A stretch of DNA of 64,000 nt, taken from NCBI GenBank assembly GCA_046351595.1, contig JAXLYE010000004.1, positions 620,001 through 684,000 of the forward strand. The letters run 5' to 3'. Numbering within the stretch: position 1 is the first letter of the stretch; each line of letters begins with the position of its first letter. Source of the stretch: JAXLYE01 sp046351595. GTDB taxonomy: Bacteria > Myxococcota_A > Polyangia > Palsa-1104 > JAEUJZ01. The translations under genes and the position numbers were made by a program. This document shows positions 8,827 through 18,421 of the stretch, piece after piece. The notes below the pieces were generated by a model, which did no database searches, was not told the origin of the DNA, and was given only the letters and a program-made list of their open reading frames with translations.

Positions 8827-9582
8827 CTACCGGCCGCCGACGTAGGTCAGGTAGCGGCCGGCCGGCACGAAGCCGATGCGGCGGTACACGCCGTAACCGA
8901 GCTCGCTGGCGGTGAGCGTGAGCGCCGTGCAGCCGCGGCGCCGGGCCTCCGTCATCGCCGCCCACGTCAGCGCCGTGCCGAGCCCGCGCCGCCGGTACGC
9001 AGGCAGCGTCACCACGCCCAGGATCTCGGCGACCTCGCCGTGACGAGTCAGCCGCGAGGTCGCGACCGGCTCCTCGTGCAGGCAGCCGACAAACAGCGCC
9101 ACGTCCGGATCCATCGCCGCCTGCAGCGAAGGGATCCACCGCCGCGCGGTCTGGCTGATGCGCAGGAACGCCTCGAAGCCGGCCTCGCTGTCGACCCGCT
9201 GGATGCGCAGGCCGGGCACGCCCGCCGGCTCGTCCGGGATCGGCGCGAGCACGAGGACCGGCTCCTGCTCGGCCAGCTGCCAGCCGCGCGAGACGAGCCC
9301 CTGCGGCAGCGCGGGCGCGGCGTCCTGATCGACGGCGACCGCGTACATAGCGGCGCCGAAGAACGCGTCGGCGAGCGAAAGGACCCGCTCGACTCTCTCA
9401 TGCCCGAGCACGAACACGGTGTTGCCCTCGGCGTCCTCGCCACCGGTCGAGCAGAGCACCACATCGCCGTCCACGAGGTGGCGTCCGGGAGCGGCGCGGT
9501 ACCGCTGCAGCGGCGAGGGCTGTCGCAGCGGCGTGTGGGCGATGGCGCGGCGGCGGTCGGCGTCAGCGATGCGGTCTGGCAC
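8827..9582 (-). CDS. GNAT family N-acetyltransferase
   Basis: A 251-aa protein from a GTG start (VPDRIADADRRR). The C-terminal half is a GNAT domain: the strand VATSRLTRHGEVAEILGVVTLPAYRRRGLGTAL contains motif A with the acetyl-CoA binding RRRGLGTA loop, followed by ALTLTASELGYGVYRRIGFVPAGRY, the usual last strands. The N-terminal half is less conserved and may be a second degenerate GNAT fold. The substrate is unknown. It is 56 bp downstream of the membrane-protein gene on the same strand, so they may be co-transcribed. The frame stays open upstream to 9936, but that extension is antisense to the upstream gene. Confidence 0.8.
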   Translation of the reverse strand: MPDRIADADRRRAIAHTPLRQPSPLQRYRAAPGRHLVDGDVVLCSTGGEDAEGNTVFVLGHERVERVLSLADAFFGAAMYAVAVDQDAAPALPQGLVSRGWQLAEQEPVLVLAPIPDEPAGVPGLRIQRVDSEAGFEAFLRISQTARRWIPSLQAAMDPDVALFVGCLHEEPVATSRLTRHGEVAEILGVVTLPAYRRRGLGTALTWAAMTEARRRGCTALTLTASELGYGVYRRIGFVPAGRYLTYVGGR

Positions 9583-9638
9583 GGCACCCGATCGTGCGCG
9601 ATCGAGGACTCGCGCGCAGCGGGTTTTTTGCCGCGCCG

Positions 9639-10685
9639 CTACACCTGCTTCTTCGCCACCGACCAGATGAAGCCGTCGTAGAAGAAGTGCAGGATCGAGA
9701 CGACCACCGTGATCGACCACAGCGTCGCCAGATCCGTGTCGATAAGCTCGGCGCCGAGGCCGTAGGTCAGGACCCCGCCCAGGTAGATCGCCAGCACCAG
9801 CGCCTTGCTGCGCCCGAGCGGACCGAGGAGCCGGCCGAGGACGCGCTGCTCCGTCGCCCACACCAGCGCCAGGTACTGCACGGCGTGGAACAGGTTCATG
9901 ATGAAGAACGCCTCGCCCCAGCTGTTGAAGCCCCACGTGTAGATCGAGCAGGCGCCGGTCGAGACGTATAAGAAGACCTTCAACAGCGAGACGCGGTAGC
10001 CCTGCCTGCGCAGGCGGGCGTAGGTGAAGACGTAGTACGCAAGGAACAGGCTCCCGCCCGCGAGCAGCAGCCAGGCGAGGGCGCGGCGCCAGCTCTCGGC
10101 CGCGGCCGGGACTGTCGAGAACAGGGTGCTGCCGAGGTCGCGGAAGTTGTCAAACTGCGCCAGGTGCGGCAAAAGCGTCGCGCCGCCGAGCACCGGCCCC
10201 GCGTACAAAAGGTGGTTCAGGATGTAGTCGAGCCGGCGCCCGAGCTCGGGCGCATTGCCGGCGTTGCGATCGTAGATGCGCCCGAACCCGAAGGTCTGCG
10301 CGCCGGAGTGCCAGACGTCCCACCACGTCACCACCACCGTCGAGGCGACCGCCACCCAGGCCGAGGCACGGATCACGGCGAACAACAGGATCGGGATCAG
10401 GAAGAAGCGCAGCGGGTGCAGCCGCCGGATCGACGCATTTCCGTGGCTGCGCACAAGGACCGCGACCAGGTGCGCGTGCGTGATGGTGCCGATGAGCAGC
10501 TTGGCCCCGGTCACCTCGCGCCCCCACAGCAGGAACGCCTTCTCGGAGAAGCGACTGCCCGAGATCAGGATCCCCACCAGCAGCGAGACGAGCGGCGGCA
10601 GCAGGAAGAACGCCCAGTCGTAGGCGCGGCCGACGAGGTACGGCGAGGCGGGGCGCTGGGAGCGTGCTTGCACGGGGGCAGACAT
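9639..10685 (-). CDS. Multi-pass membrane protein with conserved-looking His clusters
   Basis: A 348-aa protein starting at MSAPVQARS with about 8-9 hydrophobic segments. Several His/Asp/Trp-rich phrases look like functional positions: ITHAHLVAVLVRSHGN, TWWDVWHSGAQTFGFGRIYDR, ILNHLLYAGP, NLFHAVQYLALVW, and the C-terminal HFFYDGFIWS. This density of His at helix ends recalls membrane di-metal enzymes such as fatty-acid hydroxylases or Brp/Blh carotenoid dioxygenases, but I cannot match either family's full motif set. It is best called a conserved integral membrane protein of unknown function. The upstream in-frame ATG at 10745 would add 20 basic residues. Confidence 0.75.
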   Translation of the reverse strand: MSAPVQARSQRPASPYLVGRAYDWAFFLLPPLVSLLVGILISGSRFSEKAFLLWGREVTGAKLLIGTITHAHLVAVLVRSHGNASIRRLHPLRFFLIPILLFAVIRASAWVAVASTVVVTWWDVWHSGAQTFGFGRIYDRNAGNAPELGRRLDYILNHLLYAGPVLGGATLLPHLAQFDNFRDLGSTLFSTVPAAAESWRRALAWLLLAGGSLFLAYYVFTYARLRRQGYRVSLLKVFLYVSTGACSIYTWGFNSWGEAFFIMNLFHAVQYLALVWATEQRVLGRLLGPLGRSKALVLAIYLGGVLTYGLGAELIDTDLATLWSITVVVSILHFFYDGFIWSVAKKQV

Positions 10686-10841
10686 GGCGCGGGAGCCGAC
10701 GGGCCCGTCGCGATCATAGCGCATCGGCCGCCGCGGTCGCAGCACCCGTCGCGCTCGAGGTCACCGTCGGGGCGCCCGCGCCGCGCTCGCGCCTTCTGCG
10801 CGCGGCTGCGGGCCGCGCCTACACCGCGCGCCGCGTGGTTT

Positions 10842-12197
10842 CTACTTCACTGGCTTCACTGGCTTCACTGGCTTCACTGGCTTCGCCGGCTGCTTCGCCT
10901 GCCAGGCCGCGAGGATGCGTGCCTCCTTCTCGAGCCAGGGCTCGAACTTGGCGTCGCCCGCTGCCTTGGCGTCCTTGGCGTCCTTGGCGTCCTTGGCGTC
11001 CTTCGGGGGCGGCGGCGGCGGCGGCGGGTTCTTCGAGAACTGCGGCGCGACCTTGGCCTGGATCTCGGGCGGCAGCGACTTGTACCAGTCGAGCGTCACG
11101 CGCGCGGTGTCGGTCAGCGGCCGGAACTTCAGCCCGTTCTTGAGCGCGCGCGAGATGTTGCAGCGGTGGAAGCCCGCGGTCTTGCCGCTCGGCGGCGCGT
11201 ACAGCGGGAACTGCTCCTCGCCCAAGCCCTGGGCCTTTAGGAACTCGTCGTCGATCCAGGTGAAGCCGACGCTGGCGCCGATGCCCTTGCGCACGCCCTC
11301 GACCATCGCGCGCATCGACAGCTCCTTGTCCGGGCCCGTGGCGTTGTAGGCGCCGACGATGTTGTTCTCGACGCAGTGGACGATCCAGTCGGACAGGTCG
11401 CGCACGTCGATGATCTGGATCGGATCCGCGGGGCGCCCGGGCACGATCATGTTGCCGCCCAGCGAGGCGCGCACCGGCCAGTACAGGAACCGGCCCGACG
11501 TGTCGCGCGGGCCGACGATGAAGCCGGGGCGGATGTTGGTGACGCGGCCGGGCATCGCGGCCTCGGCCGCCTGCTCGCACAGCGCCTTGCCGCCGCCGTA
11601 GTTGGCGAAGTCCTCGCCGAACTCCTCGACGGTGGGATCGGCGAGCGTGGCCAGGGCCGTGCTCTCGTCGTAGTTCGGGACGCTGGTGTCCTTGTAGACC
11701 GAGATGCTGGAGATGAAGACGTACTGCTTGACGCTCGGCGCGAGCAGCTCGGCCGAGGCCTTGACCATGCGCGGGAAGAAGCCGCTGGTGTCGATGACCG
11801 CGTCCCACTTCTTGCCGACGAGCTGCGACAGGCCCTTGGGGCTGTTGGGATCACGCGGCGCGCCCGACTTGCCGTCGCCCCGGCGGTCGGCCGCGGTCTT
11901 GTTGGGATCGCGGTTGCCGTACAGCTGCTCGACGCCGGCCGGGACCACCGAGGGGCGGCCGAGCTCGCGCCGGCGCTCTTCCGAGCGGCCGCTGTTGAAC
12001 AGGGTGACGGCGTGGCCGCGGGCCAGGGCGGACTCGATGCAGGCCGGGCCCAAAAAGCCGGTGCCGCCGAGGATGAGGATGCGGAGCGGTCGCTTCGCGC
12101 GGCCCGGGGCGGCGTGTCCGGAGCCGGCCCAGGTCGCGGTAGCGGCGGCGGCGACGGCGGCGGAAGCAGCGAGGAACTCTCGACGGGTGGCGGGCAT
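10842..12197 (-). CDS. Tat-exported NAD-dependent epimerase/dehydratase-like protein
   Basis: A 451-aa protein starting at MPATRREFLAASAAVAAAA, a twin-arginine signal of the RREFL type, followed by Ala-rich hydrophobic sequence and a cleavage region near GHA. The mature part opens with LRILILGGTGFLG, the Rossmann NAD(P) motif of extended SDR proteins. VFISSISVYKD and NYGGGKALCE supply the strand-4 Ser and a Y-x3-K match, the catalytic YxxxK pair. The C terminus has seven Pro in a row flanked by (KDA)n and ends in four KPV repeats. Export of an SDR fold by Tat means the cofactor is loaded before secretion. Two TetR-type operators lie upstream, between it and the divergent YD-repeat gene. Confidence 0.82.
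   Translation of the reverse strand: MPATRREFLAASAAVAAAATATWAGSGHAAPGRAKRPLRILILGGTGFLGPACIESALARGHAVTLFNSGRSEERRRELGRPSVVPAGVEQLYGNRDPNKTAADRRGDGKSGAPRDPNSPKGLSQLVGKKWDAVIDTSGFFPRMVKASAELLAPSVKQYVFISSISVYKDTSVPNYDESTALATLADPTVEEFGEDFANYGGGKALCEQAAEAAMPGRVTNIRPGFIVGPRDTSGRFLYWPVRASLGGNMIVPGRPADPIQIIDVRDLSDWIVHCVENNIVGAYNATGPDKELSMRAMVEGVRKGIGASVGFTWIDDEFLKAQGLGEEQFPLYAPPSGKTAGFHRCNISRALKNGLKFRPLTDTARVTLDWYKSLPPEIQAKVAPQFSKNPPPPPPPPKDAKDAKDAKDAKAAGDAKFEPWLEKEARILAAWQAKQPAKPVKPVKPVKPVK
10845..10889 (-). repeat. 9-bp tandem repeat encoding a KPV tail
   Basis: Four perfect copies of CTTCACTGG plus one variant (CTTCGCCGG) encode the C-terminal Lys-Pro-Val repeats of the exported epimerase. The nucleotide identity of the copies indicates recent slippage. 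Confidence 0.9.
10965..11028 (-). repeat. 9-bp tandem repeat (KDA) and GGC run (poly-Pro)
   Basis: Four perfect copies of CTTGGCGTC (10965-11000) encode Lys-Asp-Ala repeats, followed by a GGC trinucleotide run encoding seven prolines. Both are in frame within the tail of the exported epimerase. Confidence 0.9.
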
Positions 12198-12319
12198 CTT
12201 GACTCCTGAAACTCCGGGTCGGCCGGAGGATGGGGTGGTGCGCGTCATCTGCTGACAGGAACAACCCGGCCGACCTTTTGTTCGCGCGCAGCGCTGCGCG
12301 CCGGCAGACCGCAAGGCAG

Positions 12320-12341
12320 CTGCTGACGGATCCGTCAATAA
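12320..12341. promoter_or_regulatory. TetR-type operator, copy C
   Basis: Left arm CTGCTGACGG, centre AT, right arm CCGTCAATAA. The inner 14 bp (TGACGGATCCGTCA, 12324-12337) are perfectly palindromic. The architecture is the same as at 12360 and at the two sites next to the TetR gene at 52368. Confidence 0.7.
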
Positions 12342-12359
12342 GTCCGTCCGGAATCGAAA

Positions 12360-12381
12360 CAATTGACGGATCCGTCAACAA
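12360..12381. promoter_or_regulatory. TetR-type operator, copy D
   Basis: Left arm CAATTGACGG, centre AT, right arm CCGTCAACAA, exactly 40 bp (about four helical turns) from copy C. It lies 52 bp before the GTG start of the YD-repeat gene. Confidence 0.7.
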
Positions 12382-12432
12382 GTCCCGCCGTGGCTCTCTT
12401 TGCCGGACCCGGTTTCCGCGCCAGAATCGGCT

Positions 12433-13239
12433 GTGCAGAACGCCCTCGGTCTGTCGCTGCTGCGGATCGGCCTGGGCCTGGTCCTGCTGCTCGCGGCGGT
12501 CGCGGCGGAGGCCCGGCCCGAGCGCGGTCCCGACGAGCTGCGGCCGGATCTGCGGGCGCTCACGGTCCGCCGCTACGAGCCGCGCGGCCCGCGGGAGGCG
12601 CTGACCGAGGTCGCCAGCGAGCGCCTCACCTACGACGCCACCGGCCACCTCACCGAGCACGTGCACCGCGGCCCGGGCGGCAAGCTGGTGGTACGCACCG
12701 CGTACACCTGGGACCGCGCCGGCCACCTCATCGAGACGCACTACAGCGACGCCAGCGGCCGCGTCGAGATCCGCAAGATGACGTACCGGCTGGACGCTGC
12801 CGGGCGCGTGCTCGAGCGCGAGCTGCGCAACCCCGCGGCCCCGGCCGGCGAGGTCCTGCGCGACGTGACCACCTGGAGCCCCGACGGCAGCCGCACCGTC
12901 CAGAGCTTCCGCCACTACGCCACGGAGGGCCCGTACCCCGAAGGCTCCGCCGCCTACGACGCCGCCGGCCGGCTCCTGCGCAGCTGCACGGGCGGTCACT
13001 GCTCGCTCTACGAGTACGACGAGCACGGCGAGATCAGCCGCATCCGCCAGCAGAGCCGCGAGACCCACCACTACCTCGTCTACGAGAGCCGGTTCGACGC
13101 CGCCGGTCGCCTCGTCCGCCAGCGCATCGGCGGCACCGAGCGGACCTTCCGCCTCAACCCGCGCGGCGACGTCGTCGAGGAGCTCGAGGACACGGGCGGT
13201 CGCCGCGCCCGCCTGGTCTACACGTACGAGTACCGCTGA
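12433..13239 (+). CDS. Secreted YD/RHS-repeat-like protein
   Basis: A 268-aa protein from GTG at 12433, chosen because it begins a clean signal peptide (LGLSLLRIGLGLVLLLAAVAAEA). A TTG at 12400 would add 11 residues. The mature region consists of repeated strands of the type LTYDATGHLTEHVHRG, YTWDRAGHLIETHY, YRLDAAGRVLEREL, AYDAAGRLLRS and YESRFDAAGRLVRQRI. This is the YD-repeat pattern found in RHS and wall-associated proteins, here as a small free-standing unit with no toxin domain. The function is unknown. It is divergent from the exported epimerase across two operators. Confidence 0.75.
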   Translation: MQNALGLSLLRIGLGLVLLLAAVAAEARPERGPDELRPDLRALTVRRYEPRGPREALTEVASERLTYDATGHLTEHVHRGPGGKLVVRTAYTWDRAGHLIETHYSDASGRVEIRKMTYRLDAAGRVLERELRNPAAPAGEVLRDVTTWSPDGSRTVQSFRHYATEGPYPEGSAAYDAAGRLLRSCTGGHCSLYEYDEHGEISRIRQQSRETHHYLVYESRFDAAGRLVRQRIGGTERTFRLNPRGDVVEELEDTGGRRARLVYTYEYR

Positions 13240-13246
13240 GCCGCGC

Positions 13247-14209
13247 TCAGAGGTCGCAGAGCTCGATGCGCTCGGGCGCGCGGCCGAGGAAGCGGGCGGC
13301 CACCTCGGCGACGCGGGCCTCGTCGGTGACGAAGCAGCGCAAGCGGTCGGTGGCGCGGCGCCCGCCCGGCGCGCTCACCGCGGGTTCGTCGGGCGCGGGC
13401 GCTTGGCGCAAGAGGCCGCGGCGCTCGAGCTCGCGCGCGGCGGCTTCGGCCATGGCCTCGGCCGAGTCGACCAGCGTGATGTCGCGTCCCCACAGCTCGC
13501 CGGCGACGCGGTGCAGCACCGGGCGCAGCAGCGGGTAGTGGGTGCAGCCGAGGACCAGCGTGTCCAGCGCCGGCGCGCGCGCCGCGAGCTCGCCGAGGTA
13601 GCGCCGCACGACCAGCTCGCTCACCGGCTCGTCCTCGGCGGTCCAGCCCTCCTCGACCAGCGGCACGAGCAGCGGGCAGGCCATGGTGTGCACCGATAGC
13701 GCCGGGTCCAGCTCCTTGAGCGCGCGCTCGTAGGCGCCCGAGCGCACCGTCGCCAGCGTGCCGATGACGCCGACCGCGCCCGAGCGCGTCGCCTGCGCCG
13801 CGGCCCACGCCCCCGGCTCGACGGCGCCGAGCACGCCGACCGAGAGCTCGTCGCGCAGCCCCGGCAGCGCCGCCGCCGAGGCGGTGTTGCAGGCGATGAG
13901 CACGAGCTTGACGCCCTTTTGCAGCAGGAAGCGCGAGGCGTTGCGCGAGTAGCGCAGCACCGTCTGCGCCGAGCGCGTGCCGTAGGGCACCCGCGCCGTG
14001 TCGCCCAGGTAGACGAGCTGCTCGGCGGGCAGGCGCTTGAGCACCGCGCGCACCACCGTCAGCCCGCCGACGCCCGAGTCGAACACGCCGACCGGCCGGT
14101 CGCACGGACTCGACAGCTCCGGCAGCTCCGACGGACCAGACCGATCCGATGGATCCGGCCGATCCGCGGGAGGAGGCGAGGGCGAGGGCGGGGCGGGCGG
14201 CTGCGGCAT
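13247..14209 (-). CDS. murI: Glutamate racemase
   Basis: A 320-aa protein. It interconverts L- and D-glutamate for peptidoglycan precursors in the cytoplasm. Signatures are VGVFDSGVGGLTV with the catalytic-region Asp, LGDTARVPYGTRS, the first catalytic Cys in LIACNTASA and the second in VLGCTHYPLL. The annotated start gives a 39-residue Pro/Ser-rich extension before the fold; a GTG or other start closer to PVGVFDSG cannot be excluded. The Cys residues and spacing are canonical. It is convergent with the YD-repeat gene (7-bp gap) and is the last gene of a minus-strand run. Confidence 0.93.
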   Translation of the reverse strand: MPQPPAPPSPSPPPADRPDPSDRSGPSELPELSSPCDRPVGVFDSGVGGLTVVRAVLKRLPAEQLVYLGDTARVPYGTRSAQTVLRYSRNASRFLLQKGVKLVLIACNTASAAALPGLRDELSVGVLGAVEPGAWAAAQATRSGAVGVIGTLATVRSGAYERALKELDPALSVHTMACPLLVPLVEEGWTAEDEPVSELVVRRYLGELAARAPALDTLVLGCTHYPLLRPVLHRVAGELWGRDITLVDSAEAMAEAAARELERRGLLRQAPAPDEPAVSAPGGRRATDRLRCFVTDEARVAEVAARFLGRAPERIELCDL

Positions 14210-14288
14210 CCCGGCAAGCTGCCCGAGCGCCGGTCAGGCTGTCAAGCTCGCGCCCCGCTGCGCGCGCCCGGCCTCCGTCGACGCGCCG

Positions 14289-15308
14289 CTACAAGAGCGG
14301 GCTCGGCGGCTGCGTGATCGAGAGCTCGGTGACCATGCGCGCGACCAGCTCGTCGTAGACGGTCTTGAGCTCGGCCTCGGAGCGCACGGTCTGGTGGATG
14401 CGACCGCCGGCGCTCATGCCGTGGCCGCCGGCCGCGCCCTTGGAGCCGACGACGCGGCGGATGAGCTCTCCGGCGTGCGCGTCCTCGACCTCGCTGCGCA
14501 CCGAGAGGAAGACCTGGCCCTCGTGCTCACCGACGCAGACGCAGTAGCGGGCCTTCTCGTAGGCCAGCATCATCTCGGCGATCTCGGCGACCAGGTCGGG
14601 GTAGGTGACCGGGCCGAGGTTGACGGCGACGAGCTCGCCCCAGCAGATGGCGGCGCGGCAGGCGCGGTCCAGGGCGGCGAAGTGCTCGCGGCTGAGCTTG
14701 GGGTTGGTGATGGAGTAGAGCTTGGCGTGGTCGGCCAGGGCCGAGAGCTCGAGGTAGGCCTGGCGCTCGTTCGGTCCGCACTCCCGGCCGAGGTCGCGCG
14801 TCTCGGTCTTCACGCCGTATAAAAAGGCCGTCGCGAGGTCCGGCGTCCACTCGATGCCGAGCTCCTTGAGGTACGACCAGACGATGGTGCACGAGGCGCC
14901 GAACTCGGGCCGGATGTCGTACCAGGCGCTCTCCCGGGGCTGCGGCCGCGGCGGGTGGTGGTCGATGACGATGTCGGGCGGGCGGGACAGCGGCAGGGAG
15001 TTGTTGCCGGTGCCGTGCTGGGTGTCGAGCAGGGCGACGAGGCCGAAGCTCGCGAGGTCGAGGTTCTCGAGCGGCTTGAGGTCGAACTTGAGCTCGCGCA
15101 CCATGGCGCGGTTCTCGGCGCGGCCGATGATGCCGGCCATGCCGATTGTGCACTCGATGCCCTCGCGCAGAAGGATCATCGAGAGCCCGAGCGCGGCGGC
15201 GAGCGAGTCGGGGTCGGGGTTGTCGTGCGGCAGGAGCAGCGCCCGCGCGCCCTGGCTGAGCGCCAGCTCTCTGACCCTCGCTAGAGCGGCGCCAAGGTTA
15301 AAGCTCAT
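14289..15308 (-). CDS. DHH/DHHA1 phosphoesterase (nanoRNase / pAp phosphatase-like)
   Basis: A 339-aa protein with all DHH-superfamily motifs: LLPHDNPDPDSLAAALG (motif I), VALLDTQHGTGN (motif II), IVIDHHPPRP (motif III, the DHH triad) and the C-terminal DHHA1 signature GAAGGHGMSAGGRIH. The Asp/His residues bind two Mn ions. Family members degrade 2-5-nt RNAs, pAp or cyclic dinucleotide products. The single-module length and absence of PAS or membrane segments fit NrnA-like rather than GdpP-like enzymes. The substrate is not decided by sequence. It lies 79 bp upstream of murI. Confidence 0.85.
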   Translation of the reverse strand: MSFNLGAALARVRELALSQGARALLLPHDNPDPDSLAAALGLSMILLREGIECTIGMAGIIGRAENRAMVRELKFDLKPLENLDLASFGLVALLDTQHGTGNNSLPLSRPPDIVIDHHPPRPQPRESAWYDIRPEFGASCTIVWSYLKELGIEWTPDLATAFLYGVKTETRDLGRECGPNERQAYLELSALADHAKLYSITNPKLSREHFAALDRACRAAICWGELVAVNLGPVTYPDLVAEIAEMMLAYEKARYCVCVGEHEGQVFLSVRSEVEDAHAGELIRRVVGSKGAAGGHGMSAGGRIHQTVRSEAELKTVYDELVARMVTELSITQPPSPLL

Positions 15309-15419
15309 TGGGTATCACGGTATCGCCGACGGGCTGCGGAAGCAAGGCCGGGCCTGCGACGGGAACCCGGGCGGGCAGGCGCCCAGGCAGCCGCCTGCGG
15401 ACCGGGCCGGACGCACCGC

Positions 15420-16661
<1,242 letters not shown>

Positions 16662-16692
16662 GGCGGTCTCGCTCTCGGTTGGGGCGGGCGGA

Positions 16693-17523
16693 TCACTTGG
16701 CGCCGGGCTTGGCGGCGCGCGGCGGGCGCGGCGAGCGCGGGGCCACGCTGCCGGCGGGCGGCTCCGGCTCCGGCTCGGGCACAGACTCGGGGTGCGGCAG
16801 CGCGCCCTGGGCTAGCGAGTAGCTCGCGCCGTGCGGGTGGCCGGCGCTCCACTCGGCGAAGACCGCGTCGCGGACCGCCCACAGCGCCGGGAAGAACTGG
16901 GTGCGCAGGCCGCGCTCCAAGAGCTCGGAGTGCTTGCCCTTGAGCGACGGCGTGCCGACGCCGATCGTGCGGTAGACGAGGAGGATGTGGCGGTTGCGCC
17001 ACTCCTGCAGCCGCAGGTCGAAGTCGAGCAGCCCCTCGCAGAGCGCGAACAGCGCGGCGTGGCCCGACGGGTCGGAGTAGACCTGCTGCAGCGTCACCCC
17101 GCGGTGGGCCAAGAGCGCCTCGACGTGCGGCCAGAGCTCACCACCGAGCGCCAGCAGCCGGCGGAACCCCGGCGACTCCTGCCCCGAGCCGCGGCCGAGC
17201 GCGGCGCGGATGCGCATGTAGTCCGACGGGCTCAGGGTGTAAAGCGGCTCGATGCCCTCGAGGAGCACGCGCTGCACCCGGTGCACCCGCTGCAGGAGCA
17301 GCCCGGCGCGCGCCAGATCGGCCGTCGCCGGCGGGCTGAGCAGGGCGATCACCCGCTGCAGCTCCTGCTCGATGAGCTTCATCCACAGCTCGGCGGCTTG
17401 GTGCACGACCTGGAAGAGCAGCTCGTCCGGGCACGCCCGCTGCTCGGGCGGCTTCTGCAGACCGAGCAGCTCGGGGACGCGCAGGTAGAGCTCGTAATCG
17501 GTGGGCGCGGCAGGCGTGGCCAT
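16693..17523 (-). CDS. kynA: Tryptophan 2,3-dioxygenase family protein, divergent
   Basis: A 276-aa heme protein of the TDO superfamily, starting at MATPAAPTDYELYL. Conserved parts are YELYLRVPELLGLQ, the distal-His helix LLFQVVHQAAELWMKLIEQEL, the SPSDYMRIRAALG segment (usual form F..FR..G.GSG) and the proximal-His helix LQEWRNRHILLVYRTIG. The substrate loop, normally with GTGGS after RMIG, is here VGTPSLKGKHS, so recognition of tryptophan may be altered. The product would be N-formylkynurenine; no formamidase gene is adjacent. It is in tandem with kynU. Confidence 0.82.
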   Translation of the reverse strand: MATPAAPTDYELYLRVPELLGLQKPPEQRACPDELLFQVVHQAAELWMKLIEQELQRVIALLSPPATADLARAGLLLQRVHRVQRVLLEGIEPLYTLSPSDYMRIRAALGRGSGQESPGFRRLLALGGELWPHVEALLAHRGVTLQQVYSDPSGHAALFALCEGLLDFDLRLQEWRNRHILLVYRTIGVGTPSLKGKHSELLERGLRTQFFPALWAVRDAVFAEWSAGHPHGASYSLAQGALPHPESVPEPEPEPPAGSVAPRSPRPPRAAKPGAK

Positions 17524-17687
17524 GGAGGCGACGCATACCACGACCACGCCCCGCGCTAAAAGACGCCTGCTGAGGGCGGCTTTAAAGCGCCCCCCGGCGC
17601 TCCCTGCGCAGGTGCCGAAACCGAACGGACCGGCGGCTGCGCGCGGGGCCAGGAAGGGCCCGCCGCAGCCGTAACGGCAGGGTCCGG

Positions 17688-17984
17688 CTACTCGTCGTTC
17701 TCGCCGTTCAGGTCGACCTTGCGCGGCCCCATGATGCCGGCCTCGGTCCGCATGGCCGAGGCCTCACCGTCGAGACCGTAGTCGCGCATCTTGTCGTAGA
17801 GCGCGCGGCGGCTCACGCCCAGCCACGCCGCGGTCTGGCTGTTGTGACCGCGGTGCATCTTGAGCGCTTTGAGGATGAAGTCTCTTTCGCACCGGCGGAG
17901 GTACTTCGCCAGGCGCCCCTCGCTTCGTGGTCGTCGTGCAGTAGTCACCGAAAACAACCTACCAGCTTCCATTACTAGTGGCAA
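17688..17984 (-). CDS. Small Fis-type helix-turn-helix DNA-binding protein
   Basis: A 98-aa protein. Residues about 30-70 (KYLRRCERDFILKALKMHRGHNSQTAAWLGVSRRALYDKMRDYGL) match the Fis-type HTH found at the C terminus of NtrC-family sigma-54 activators. No AAA+ or receiver domain is present, so it is either a stand-alone Fis-like regulator or the remnant of a larger activator. The codons look normal for the region and the flanking upstream DNA is AT-rich. It heads the minus-strand kynA-kynU-DHH-murI run, but a 164-bp gap separates it from kynA. Starts at 17984 and 17972 are both possible. Confidence 0.7.
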   Translation of the reverse strand: MPLVMEAGRLFSVTTARRPRSEGRLAKYLRRCERDFILKALKMHRGHNSQTAAWLGVSRRALYDKMRDYGLDGEASAMRTEAGIMGPRKVDLNGENDE

Positions 17985-18421
17985 TCATAATGAATTCCAG
18001 AATACATAAGTTCTTGAGAGTAAAAGCACTCGTTCCAGCCCCCATCGACCGCTCCAGGCCACGCAGACAGCGCCAGGGTTCCGCAAAGTTCTGACGAAGA
18101 GAACGCCGAAGCTCGGCTCCGCCGGCTGGGCCATGGCTTGTCTTGTCCGGCCACTGTGGCTGATTTTATATAAATTATAAGTAATTTAGAATACTTATAA
18201 TCGCCGGTGTCGTGGCTCGAGAGAAGAGGCCGCAGGCCCACTCGTGGCTTGAGCCGGCGCAGGTCGGCCGGGTACGATCCTGAAAGATCTCGCGCGGTTG
18301 CGTTGGTTTGAAGCGTCCGCTCGGTAGTCCCGCGCGCCTTCGAGGAGCCCTGCCGTCGAGGAGTGACCTCCGAGGGGGCCAGCTTTCGAGAGCCAGGTTT
18401 CGGAAGTCAGAAAGGAGCCCG
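17985..18421. other. AT-rich divergent intergenic region
   Basis: 437 bp without a convincing gene, between the Fis-type gene and the coiled-coil membrane protein. Part of it (about 17960-18010 and 18160-18205) is far more AT-rich than the window average. It contains the perfect inverted repeat at 18174-18201 and the ribosome binding site AAGGAG before 18422. Open frames here lack coding character. Confidence 0.7.
18174..18201. promoter_or_regulatory. Perfect 10-bp inverted repeat in AT-rich promoter region
   Basis: ATTATAAGTA at 18174-18183 and its exact reverse complement TACTTATAAT at 18192-18201 are separated by 8 bp (ATTTAGAA). TATAAT occurs on each strand within the arms, so the element could be a dimer operator over divergent promoters or a paired -10 region. 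Confidence 0.6.

Noticed and set aside
12433..13239. RHS toxin
   Set aside because: Only a few YD-like repeats, 268 aa in total, with no toxin domain, VgrG/PAAR or immunity gene nearby.
17560..17690. tRNA-like or terminator structure in the GC-rich gap after the Fis-type gene
   Set aside because: GGGCC/GGCCC pairs are present, but there is no cloverleaf or U-run. Not distinguishable from background GC.
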